Positions 54,444 through 64,000 of a stretch of 64,000 bases of DNA are shown piece after piece. Within the stretch, counting starts at the first letter, position 1. Each line of letters begins with the position of its first letter. The notes beneath the pieces were generated by a model. The model was not told the origin of the DNA, did no database searches, and saw only the letters and a program-made list of their open reading frames with translations. The stretch lies in NCBI GenBank assembly GCA_038503075.1, contig JBCAML010000016.1:434001-498000 (forward strand), read 5' to 3'. This DNA comes from Gyromitra esculenta (Eukaryota > Ascomycota > Pezizomycetes > Pezizales > Discinaceae). Position numbers and translations under genes: made by a program.

Positions 54444-56048
54444 GGCTTAGGCTGAAGATGGGGGAATAAAATAGTGACCCCGCTTTTTTTTAATTCCTCT
54501 ATAGTCGATAGAGAGGAATGGGAGAGGTGAATTGCGAATTGCTGGCTTTAAAAGGAGGATTGGTTCGTCTTGACCAAATCGTTTAGAAGGCGTTTTGCTT
54601 GAAACCGATAATATCTCTTTCGGTTTTCAACGTGAATTGAGCTGGTTTTTGCAAAGTTGGGAGGCCCAGCGTGTGTTTTCCCTTGGTCAGGTCGGTGGTT
54701 GCCGGTCATTCTATTCCTGGGCGCTGTGAATAATTCAAGCTGATACTGGTATCTTGTAAGTAGACAACCCACAAAGAATTGTCTCAAGACACTCTTTGGG
54801 AAGAAGGAATCCTAGCTCAGTCTAATCCATACAGAATTAACCCTTATATTTATACGCTGCTGGTGTTAGAGAGATAAATAAGAATTGATATAACCGTCGA
54901 GTGATGGGGTATGATGGAAGTATTGGCGCCCAGATTCGTAACTGAAATGTCCACAAAAATATCTGCTGGGAGTCTCTAAAACTCAGGTTGACCTTCTATT
55001 TGAAATATCTTCTCGTTAGCCCTTCCGTAGTTCGAACCAGGCGAAACGGAGGCCGAGTTCCGCGGACTTAGAACTCGCTCTTCCCCTCTAAGCGTCTCTA
55101 AATTGCTCCACGAACCAAGTTGTCACCTCACAAGAGCCATGCCTTGCATTCGCACTTCTTATCAACTTCTTATCGGCTCAATAGTTAAGGGCGGAAAACC
55201 GGATCACCCTTCCGTAGGCTTTTAACGGAAGCCATGAACCGTCTGGATCGGAATCGGAGATAAAACATCGAAGGCTTTGCTGAGCGGATCATTGTCCTTC
55301 CGCTGATCTATTCAAGGACACCGGTAATTAGTGGCGGTGATGTGATACTGAGGGAATTGATTAACGCGTAAGATCAACAGTTTTTCCTCCCTACCCTGCC
55401 GAAAGCAGAACCCTAACCCACATTATTCCGCAAACCGCCTATGTCGTCGATTTCGCGAGCTGTTTGCAGAGCTCTTTCTTTCCCCGGAGGCGAATCTAGA
55501 TCCAGGAACATGGGACTTTGCGAATAAAACCGTCAATAAAAATAAGCTGGAAGAAATAGCTGCAGGTCCTTCGTATTCGAGTGACTTTTCGCAGGGCTTA
55601 CTGGGCCAAGGAGGGCTGGGGTTATTTTGGGAGGGCTTGGCGGGTAATAATTGAGGTTCTATGACGTGTAAGCGAGGGGTGCTTCGTCATCCCACTCTGG
55701 TGGGATGTAAGCTCGCCTTGGGGTTCCCGCTGCGGCTTCCGGCTTCAGTGGGGATTTCTTGCTGGATTGTCAGCTGCTGCGTATGCAATATGAACCCTGA
55801 CTCGGGCTTCTTTTCTGCCTCCCTTCTATCTCTCTTCTCTCCCATTTCCCCTCTCCATTCACACCTTCATCTCGAGTTCTACCTCCACGAATTTCATCCC
55901 ATTCATCAGCTTTAATCTCTATCTTAACATCCATCTTTTCCGCTACTACAGATAATATAATTTCATCAGGAAGTTCTATCAGCACTTATACTGCTACAGC
56001 AGAAACCAGTGCCACAGCTTCTTTATTACTACAGTTGCTACAGTCACA
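54444..56048. other. Intergenic between the split gene and PAL1
   Basis: No ORF recognised. 55020-55370 is GC-richer than its surroundings and can fold locally (CTTCCGT-AGGCTTTTA-ACGGAAG at about 55209; GCGGATCATTGTCCTTCCGC near 55280), possibly a structured RNA. The last 250 bp are CT-rich like a fungal leader. Confidence 0.4.
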
Positions 56049-57146
56049 ATGGCTGTTAAGCAAGACAGCAACGCCTGGGTGAGTGGACCCTAGGTTTCTA
56101 CGGGACCCGATCGTTACACATCCCTCGAATTCCCTCCTCCAGTCATAACTGCCCAACCCCGCTTACACTTGGTTCCACTACCTTTCTAGGCCAGCCAATA
56201 TATTCTTGATCCAATAAATGGCACTGAGGCATGGCAAGAAACTGGGCCCTACCAGCAAGCTCCTGCCACTGCTACGCCCCACAAACAATCTCGGGGCCAC
56301 TCAAAATCCGTTTCGTCCAGAAATTCCCCAGATCACCGTCCACCTCCTCGCCCACCGCATGGTCGATCTTTCTCAGCCTCGTCGATCCCCCGCCCACTTG
56401 AGCAAATTAAGCGAGATAATCGCCGGGCAAATCGTTCACCACATTTGAAGAAGTCTAGTATCCCTGGGCCAGATATTATCGATCGATTAGATAATGTGCT
56501 CGGCGGAATCCCGTACCATCATGAAGGACCTTTCGATGCTACCCTAAGGGCTAGACAAGTTCCAGGGAGGAGCCCTGTTGAGGCTCTTGCAAGGAGCAAT
56601 GCGGAAGCCCTTGCTGCAACACCCAGGGCCAATATCATCGATAGTTTAGAGCGACACAGGCCTCTGCAAGGCACCGCCACGGTGCCACCGGGAATGAGAG
56701 CTCCAGGCGGCGATATCATGCCTGACTACGAGGAATACGATGTTATGAGGAGAGACGGCAGCTACAAGAGATATCCTGGTCTGGTATGTTTTCCGAGCTT
56801 CTCTGCACGGAATCGAGGTTATGTCTAACTAAGTTGGTAGGAATATCGCGACGAGGACCTCAAAGGTAAAGGCGAGCCCGGCTATACACTAGATGAGTTC
56901 GATAAACAACAAAAGGCCGCTCGGAAGGCGCGCAGAGGCATGTCTGTTGGTCATCAGGATGCATACGAGATGCAATCTGAGCAGAAGAACGGGGCCCATA
57001 CACTTACAGTACCATACCAGGGAATTTCAACCGGGAGTGACACAGGAGGAGTAAGGAGGCACAAAAGCTCTGCTGGGCGAATGGAAAATGGCGGATCGCT
57101 CGGTGATAGGCTGAAGAAGAGGCTCGTCTCTCTGGGGAAGAAATAG
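56049..57146 (+). CDS. PAL1: Pal1-family cell morphology protein
   Basis: Fungal-specific protein; in fission yeast Pal1 sits at growing tips and division sites with Sla2 and keeps cells cylindrical. Exons 56049-56078, 56190-56783, 56841-57146; 309 residues. Seen: a disordered Ser/Pro/His-rich N-terminus (residues 30-90), then the Pal1 domain: DIIDRLDNVLGGIPYHHEGPFDATLRARQ, EALAATPRANIIDSLERHRPLQGTATVPPGM, and YKRYPGLEYRDEDLKGKGEPGYTLDEF. The C-terminus is basic (RLKKRLVSLGKK). The first exon MAVKQDSNAW and GTGAGT donor fit a short leader exon. The first ATG in the reading frame of exon 2 would start far too late, so the three-exon model is preferred. Confidence 0.88.
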
Positions 57147-60100
57147 GACTGAACTTTTTTTATTTTGATGGTGGGGGGGCAAATAACGGCTGCTTCCTTT
57201 ATATCTCCTTTGTTTATCATGATTTCTTTTTGTCAATTTCTTGGGGTTTCTTGGGGTTCTCGGTTTTAGGGGTTTTTATTATAACTGTCTTGATGACAAG
57301 TTCTGAATGGTGTTGCACTAAAGGTGCGATTGAACATATTTTGGGTGGTTGGCTTGGTAGTGCTGGTTGGTTACGAGATTTTCCATTGGAGACTTTTTCC
57401 TTTTGTACGTCTTGTATTATTAGATAGCAGTCAAAAAAATTCATTGGAATAAAGGGGTACATAACTATTTAAAATCGGTTATTAAATGCCTATCACTGTA
57501 ATAAGGTCAAGATGAACCGTGAATAGCTGGATAGATCACAGCTCTATGCGCAGCTTCCCAGTATCAACAATCGTAGAGTAGCATGTTCGTTCAGCTACGT
57601 ATCATACATAGCTTGAGGCAATGTGGTGACCCTAGGATCAAGTGTTTAAAGCTGGTGGATGTGCAACATCAAGGAGTTTGTTTCTAATGGAATGTTCAGA
57701 TGAGCCGTTCGTAAAGTGGTAGAGTATTGATATAGATACGCCTAGTTTTACTACTGATAACATAACCGTGCTTTTAGACAATCTGTTAAAAGTTGGTGTT
57801 ATTGCGATTCTCTGTGGAGCGGTGCGATGCGGACTAGAGAAATACCTGTTGATAAAATATCGGCGCACGTACTTACCCGTTCTTCGCATAAATACTGATA
57901 AACATCGAACTTTTGATTACAGACTTAAACAGAGAGGAAGCGCATCACAGCCAAGGCCGGATATGCTGAGTAACATGACTTTTAATGGGGTAGGGGGGTA
58001 TTTGCTATACAGTTGACAGCTCTTTACTAGCTAAAAAATATAATCAGGCCTTTGGATACACAAGAAGTACATAGCAACAGAGAACCACACCAAAATTCCA
58101 CATTACAGGAAAACCAAGCCAAGTGGACTCTCAACCATGAGAGCAAAACAAACCAAATTTTGAATTGTTTGCCTATTGTTTAACTAATCTAGACCTTGCT
58201 GTATATTTAAAATATGGATTTTTGGTTGATATATAGCACTACTATTGTGGTGCGGGTTTTCGCTGTTTTGTACCCATCTCGTACTCGAAGGCCTGATTAT
58301 ATTTTTTGGCAAGCAAGTCTCGCGGTTGTTGCGTCTGCAGCGGTTGTCTACACGCGAATGCCGAGTGATTAGCTGTGAAGTTATATCCACCCTGCTCGGC
58401 CTATAGAACTGGATCGCTCAAAGAAAAGACTTTCTTTGTGCTATCAATATTTAGTTCGAGAACCGTCGTGTATAAGGTGTAAACCTAGCTCCATAAAGTT
58501 AGAAGAGGGAAAAAAACGTCGTCCCCATCCTTGCACTATGCTTTCTAGATTATTGGCCCTAACTTTTTGGTTGCTTTAACTGATCCTTTCTCTGCTACAG
58601 TATGTATTCCCTCTCCTGTACCTAATCCTGTATGCCTCCTAAATCATGTCCGCCGGCGTTGACGCTGCTCCTGTGCCATGTCCCAGCTAATGCCGTGCAG
58701 GCCTCTATACTTTAGCATTTCTAGTATCTAGGCTATTTTACGCTCTTTTCTCTAACTCAAATTCGACTTTATTTATAAATATCCTCATTTCATCATAATG
58801 ATCTCCTTTCCCAGCTGGTATACTATCCCCTGAATTTTACGCTACCAGTTCCTCTGCTGAATTTCTATTTATCGCTTTGTAGCATCCCCTATATTTACAA
58901 CTTCCTCGCTGAGATTGTGTAGGCATTCCAAACTTCCTGCCCGGTTTATCTATCTCGATATGGTGGGATACAACTGTAGACACACACAATCACAATAACC
59001 GCACTAACAGTAGAGACATCGCTGTTGCAGATCAACGCTGACAGGGATAGCACTAGATGAAACCTTCCCTCAGCATCGGTTCAAGCATGAGACCCTAGAT
59101 TTCATTCGCGTGGACTACTTTCCTTATGATGATTTTTTTAAAGATACAGTACGAAGAGAGGGGATGAACTTGGTGCGGTATCGATGCCAAATTTTTCTCG
59201 CTGCTGCTTGACTAATGCGGGATCCAGCTTATTGTGCAACGCGATTGTTCAGGATATACTATTTTAGTACTATATCTTCTAAGAAAGCGGTGGCGGTTTC
59301 ACCCTGATGATCGCGCGATGTCCCAAATGTATTTCCTTAGCTTTGGTAACCGGGAGTAGCCAATGCACGGTTTAATCCAAAGTCTTCTACGCGAGCTCCT
59401 AAGAGCCAGGAGAGATATATGGATGTATCTCTCCTTTCCGCTCTTCCTTTCTAGTTATTCAATGGAGGTGTATGTGGCGTGAGGTGATGCAGATATGTAC
59501 ATAGTTAGTGAGATAAATTCGGTGGTTCTTTTTGTTTCGCCCTTCTCTCTCCTCGTCCCTCCAGAAAATCAGTAGATTTCGAAAGTAGTAGTTTTTTTTT
59601 GCTTTACTACGCCCTTCTAAGAAATACTCACATACGTGTACTTTAGTCATAATTGATGCATTATATATAGCCAATTTCTATTTCCCTTGACGTGTCTATG
59701 ATAAAATCTTGATTTCTGTGCCTTTAAGTGATCGTGGTATGCACGTGCACAGTCAAGATCACAGTTTGTCACTCGTTCATAACGCGATGCGAGAGACGAA
59801 GATTAAGGAGAACCAGTCCAGAATATGCTCAGCTCTCTAGGTTAGATAAGGATATCGACCACGATAGGTTGTAGAATATGCTGAAGACAAGTGCTCCATC
59901 TTAGTCCTAGCTATCGCAGTTGTCTAGGGTGTGATTTACAAATATTTCACCAGATTTGATCAGAGTAGAGTCTTGGACTATTTTATATCGTACACTCTAC
60001 TGCCTCCGCCCATCTACTTTTACATCGTTTTTTTCAGCACCTCTTACTTCGTTCTCTGGTCATGCCTTGATCATCTAATAAAAAAAACACCACTAAAAGC

Positions 60101-60158
60101 CAAATCAAAAACGCCAAACTTTTCGCAGCTCTCTCTTACTCTCCAGAAGCGCACCAAA
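57147..60158. other. Long intergenic region between PAL1 and ZIM17
   Basis: About 3 kb without coding sequence I can support. Contains the TIR element at 58030-58311. The remainder is AT-rich and unremarkable. Confidence 0.5.
58030..58311. mobile_element. Small TIR element (MITE-like)
   Basis: The left end reads AAAAAATATAATCAGGCCTT (from 58033) and the right end carries its exact inverse. The match extends to about 30 nt with four mismatches, all transitions. Total length about 282 bp, no ORF. Target duplication could not be fixed, because the flanks are not clear. Confidence 0.6.
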
Positions 60159-60965
60159 TCAGATATCCTGCTTACTCTCGGCTCCCTCCACAACCCCATC
60201 ATTCACCACCTTGGCACCGTCTACCTCACCCGTGCTCTCCACCTCCGATTCTGCTTCCGGATCAGGGTAATAGTTTCGCCCACCAGAATCCAGCCCTAAT
60301 TCCCAGCTCTCTTCAGTAGGCTTCGCTACAGCACCCTCCGGAAGAACCTCAACATGGGTTCCATCTTCGCTCCAGATCCCACGGGAACGTAGTGCTTCTT
60401 CAGCGTCCAACAGCTCATTACGGATTTTTTCGCCCTTACCGGCCTCATCCAGAATATCTTCGAAGGAACGGGCAGTTTCGCCGAATATCTAAGATATGTC
60501 AATAACCGCTAGCTAGCTAGCGAGAGAGAAGGAGAAATAAAGAAAGGACGTGAGGAAAAAAATAAATAAACAAACCATCAGGTGGTCGGAAATAACATGT
60601 CTGCTATGACATCCCGGGCACGTAATCAGTACCGACCCATAATGGTAGCCTTGCTTCGATACGTTGTGGGTTGACCGGCGTCCACACGGTTTGCACGTAA
60701 ATGTCAAATCGTAGCTTGGCTTAACGTCCCCAGACTTATTCTTTTTTTTAGACTTCGAAGAAGGGTCTGGGTCGCTCGTGAGAGAGCCAATAGCGGTGGA
60801 TTCGTGTCGTTTCTGCGGCTGCAGGCGCGGGAGGATCTGGGGGATGTGTGGAATAGGTGTGGAGGCGATACGGAGTGGAGCAGAAGGGGGAAAGACGATA
60901 GGCCTGGCTATGGGTCGGACGGTGGCAGCAGCAGTGCGCTGGAGAAGGTGGCGTGCGAAGTTCAT
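60159..60965 (-). CDS. ZIM17: Mitochondrial Hsp70 escort protein, DNL zinc finger (Zim17/Tim15/Hep1)
   Basis: Keeps mitochondrial Hsp70 soluble and active in the matrix during protein import. Exons 60965-60576 and 60488-60159; 239 residues. The N-terminus is a clear mitochondrial presequence (MNFARHLLQRTAAATVRPIARP, Arg-rich and free of acids). The DNL domain has paired cysteines Cys91/Cys94 (FTCKPCGRRS) and Cys116/Cys119 (ITCPGCHSRH) and the eponymous DHL (SDHLMIFGE) at the splice junction. The C-terminal extension (about 145-239) is acidic (EAESEVESTGEVDG) and longer than in yeast. Divergent from the gene at 61195. Confidence 0.92.
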
Positions 60966-61194
60966 TTTGGACTGTTATATTTTTCTTCTCCGGTGGTGGG
61001 GGTATTGGCTGAAGGTGAGACAGAATGCCGAGTGACGGAATTTACTTGTAAATAATATATTTTCTGTCCGGTCACGTGCGGATAAGCCTGTCTTGGCAAG
61101 CAGATCCCTCAATCTTTCAACCCTCACAGGCAGATAAATCTCTGCAAGTCATTCAACGGCAACAGTCAATTAGAAACAAATACAAGCCAAATCG
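60966..61194. promoter_or_regulatory. Shared divergent promoter with CACGTG box
   Basis: 229 bp separate the two start codons. GGTCACGTGC at 61070-61079 contains the palindromic E-box CACGTG (61073-61078), a bHLH site (Cbf1/Pho4 type), roughly central, so it could serve both genes. Confidence 0.5.
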
Positions 61195-62571
61195 ATGTTG
61201 ACACGGCAAATCAACGCTGGGGTTGGTAGAGGCCGTGCTCTCATCTTTTCTCCGTCTGCTCGTCAATTTTCGTTTTCCCCCGCACGATACGCCGAAGATG
61301 GGGCCGAAAAGGACTCTGATCCTCCGCATATACCGGTCCCACCGGCCACTGAAGGTAGTAATTATCGTTCTTAATACTTCAATTGGGTGGTGTTTACGAT
61401 TTTTTGCAAATTCTATGGGTGTTGAGAATTATGCTGTGATGGGGGGGGGAGGGGTTACGATACGCTCTTTCTTTAACGCTAATTCTCTTCCCTAGGTCGC
61501 ACAAACCCTCATACAGTCGATATAGACACTATTCTCCCTCCAAACCCTCCTCCCCCCGAAGTTCCAGCTCCGCTCCTGAATGAGAGGAATGTTGTCGGCC
61601 CAAATACTTGGGATTTTGCCAAAGGTGATCGCGGTGGATATAGCGGTGGTAGAGGATTCGGTGGAGACCGTGGTGGTGGTGGATATCGTGGAGACCGTGG
61701 TGGTGGTGGCGGTGGTGGTGGTGGATATCGTGGAGGCCGTGGAGATGGTGGCGGGTATGGCGGGGGATATCGCGGAGACCGTGGTGGTGGCGGCGGATAT
61801 CGTGGAGACCGTGGTGGCGGTGGTGGGTATCGTGGAGGCCGTGGAGATGGTGGTGGGTATGGCGGGGGATATCGCGGAGACCGTGGTGGTGGCGGAGGGG
61901 GTGGGTTCTCACGAGGTGGTGGACCTGGAGGGTTTGATTCTCTTGAAGGCACCCGCGGAGGCTTTGGTGGGGGCTTTGGTGGGGGCTTCCGCGGCGGTCG
62001 TGGCGGCTTCCCGGGTGGACGTGGTGGACGCGGCGGACGCGGCGGACCTGGCGGTCGTGGCGGTCGTGGCAGCCGCGGCCGTGGCAGTGCCGATGCAGGA
62101 GGAGGAGGAGGCCGTGGGCGTCGCGATGGTCCACAGTGGGACTTTCCTGATCCGCCAAAACTTTTCGAAACTCCCTTCACACCTGTGCCTATGACACTCG
62201 AAACCCTCGCTCCTGAGATCCCAGCCACGGTGCTCACAAGTCAAGGTATTTCTGCGATGTTGAGGCGTGCGGTGCCGACAGGTGGCGCAGGGCCAATTGG
62301 TGAAGACACAAGGAGGTGGGGTGTGCGCAATTGGAATAATCACGATGAGCGAAGGGAGAAAGCGCTAAAAAGTGTTGTTGAGGGGGTGTATAAGGACCCG
62401 ACTGGTGGCGCAGAGGGATTTGCCGGAGACTTGCATAGATTGGTGATGGTCAATGGGAGTTATACCGATAAAGCAAAGGGGAAGTTGGTAGGGGAGCTAT
62501 CAGGGAGATTAGAAGGATTTATGCTGCCCAAGATGGAGGCGAAACCAAGCATTGAAGGGCCACGGGCCTAG
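61195..62571 (+). CDS. Gly/Arg-rich (RGG) protein with predicted mitochondrial presequence
   Basis: Exons 61195-61354 and 61496-62571; 411 residues; family not recognised. The N-terminus (MLTRQINAGVGRGRALIFSP then ARQFSFSPARYAED) looks like a mitochondrial presequence with an R-x-F/S cleavage pattern. A Pro-rich linker (ILPPNPPPPEVPAP) leads to about 145 residues of GYRGDRGGGG, RGGRG and FGGG repeats, including a 102-bp (34-codon) tandem duplication (periods starting at 61726 and 61828). The last 130 residues are non-repetitive and helical (FETPFTPVPMTLETLAPEIP..., RRWGVRNWNNHDERREKALKS, LVGELSGRLEGFMLP). RGG repeats usually bind RNA, so a role in mitochondrial RNA or ribosomes is plausible but unproven. 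The long Pro-rich frame on the opposite strand is its shadow. Confidence 0.72.
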
Positions 62572-64000
62572 AGCTTTTAGGGATCTTAGGATTTCACTCG
62601 AGGGATAGTAAATATGCTGCCTTCTATGTATTATTACACTTTTCGCTACTTTTCTACGCGGTGGGGAAAAATAGAAAAAAGATGTGGAAGTGGATTTGAG
62701 TTGGGTTACAGAGTTTAGGATGCGGGATGGGATTGTGGAAGATGGCTTATTTGAAGATTCACGCCCTCGATACGAGGGAAGAGATATCACGAGTGACGAA
62801 CCATGACTCAATCTGAAACATTCCCGTCGAAGAGGATTAGTTATGGGAGAAACGTAGATGTGATTCGTATTTTATTCCCTCGAGTCCCTATGAGCCTGTA
62901 TACATAGAGAAATTTCTATATCGCTACCAACCACGACTATTCCCGGAGAAATCGATAACTACAAGTGGCTAAACAATCCTATCAGTAGTCCCGTTATAGT
63001 CTTCATCTCTCCTTGCGAAACAGGCAAGGTATACTAGACAGCGAACTGTGGCCTGTGGAGAAATTAATTCACAGTGAATCTAGAGACTGCGCCGCATGAT
63101 GTAAAGTTGGCGGTATCAGCGATACAGTACTCTAGGGCAGACGAAACTCACAACAGTTTCCCCCTTTGAGGTTTAAATGACGTAGCGATCTGTAAGAATC
63201 TAGGTACTGAGGTTCTTAGCCATAACTTTGCATGACCGATTTCGTTATTAGCTCTGCATGATTCATCTCGTGGTTGTCACCAGCCAAGACCTTCCCTCAA
63301 CCTTGACGTGGTCCAAGAAAAAAAAAAAAACATCTACAGCAAATCCCACCCTCGAGAACCATTGTTCCCGGGGATCTTTTTTTAAAGCTGCTTACCAAGT
63401 GACTGGAATACGGTTAAGATAAACTTTCGCATACATCACATCACGATGACTGGAGGTTGAAACAAGATACTTGTAAAGTACATGTATCGTTGGATTGTTC
63501 GCCAAGAGATTGGTTTCGGTCTTGGCGGCTGTTTGTCGTCGCCCACGAGTCTGATCAGGATGGTCTGACTACTGTATCTAGGGATTGAGCCCCCCCTTTG
63601 AAAGCGTTTAGTCAATGGTAGAGCTTCATACCCTGGAAGCTAGAAATGAAGACGTCTATTGGGAAAACGAAGGGCTCCGGGGAATATGCGGGTGAAGTAC
63701 TGATCGGATTTCGCTTGAGCTGATTTTTCAAAATTTCTTGTTCCTGCGTCTTGGATTTTTTTTTTTTAAGTGGTCCGTTTCTCTCCCGGGATATTTTCGT
63801 GCAGATATACATGTATTCTCGGCTGTGGGGTTTACGGGTGCTTCTAAAGCCTGTTTTGGTATCCCTAGAAGATAAAAGACAAAAGTTAAAGATGTTAGAA
63901 GGTAGTATTTCATGATAGACTTATGGTGTGTGCTTGTCCTCTGACTAGGATCAGCTGCGTATGTATCGGAATTAACTTGGTTATATGATTTTTCTTAATA
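62572..64000. other. Intergenic, right end
   Basis: No gene, RNA or element recognised. Homopolymers at about 63319-63330 and 63759-63768. Confidence 0.45.

Noticed and set aside
61509..62237. 242-codon Pro/Arg-rich ORF on the minus strand
   Set aside because: Antisense of GGN/CGN repeats of the Gly/Arg-rich gene; no promoter or conserved content.
1..64000. CRISPR array, prokaryotic operon or phage
   Set aside because: No regular spaced repeats; the introns and gene families show a fungal nuclear genome.

Overview
This window looks like nuclear DNA of a filamentous ascomycete (Pezizomycotina). The genes are broken by many short introns (about 50-110 nt, GT...AG, often with a CTAAC- or CTGAC-like branch site). 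The proteins include a Sec7 with fungal layout and Pal1, which is a fungal-only family. Intergenic stretches are long and AT-rich, and there is a dense block of LTR retrotransposons. I cannot place it below class level; the long repeat-rich intergenes would fit Pezizomycetes, but that is a guess.

Left part (1-33.8 kb), mostly housekeeping genes. Minus strand: CDC26 (APC/C subunit) and SEC7 (Arf exchange factor, 6 exons). Plus strand: DUS2/SMM1 (tRNA dihydrouridine synthase), LEU4 (2-isopropylmalate synthase), S-adenosylmethionine synthetase, an Ala/Pro-rich protein, and CCT4 (chaperonin delta subunit). Then a minus-strand tRNA-Arg(ACG), PRP46/PLRG1 (spliceosome WD40 protein) and a PP4 regulatory subunit R2/Psy4 homologue on minus, and a small unknown plus-strand gene. 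Between them lie a diverged tandem repeat (about 12.7-13.4 kb) and a 5'-truncated LINE insertion with a 14-bp target duplication.

Middle part (34.4-54.1 kb), a nested transposon complex whose insertion order can be read from target-site duplications. A TIR element (MITE-like) touches a full-length Ty3/gypsy chromovirus (34633-41511, TSD GGGGT). This chromovirus carries a textbook -1 frameshift signal between gag and pol and a self-priming-type primer site. About 350 bp further on, a 12.2-kb Copia element (41873-54121, TSD CCAAT) sits inside a small host gene and splits off its last quarter. That Copia element was itself hit by a younger, apparently intact Copia element with identical LTRs (43125-47836, TSD ATCCT) and by four solo LTRs of the chromovirus family. 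Two more solo LTRs lie in the chromovirus itself. Each solo LTR has a clean 5-bp duplication. The two Copia elements share a primer site that matches the anticodon arm of initiator tRNA-Met (half-tRNA priming).

Right part (54.4-64 kb): the 5' part of the interrupted gene, PAL1, a TIR element, and a divergent pair of genes for mitochondrial proteins (ZIM17/TIM15 and a glycine/arginine-rich protein) that share a 229-bp promoter with a CACGTG box. No prokaryotic-type defence system, CRISPR array or biosynthetic cluster was seen.

Exon coordinates were worked out by hand from splice signals, reading-frame closure and remembered family sequences; none was tested by alignment.
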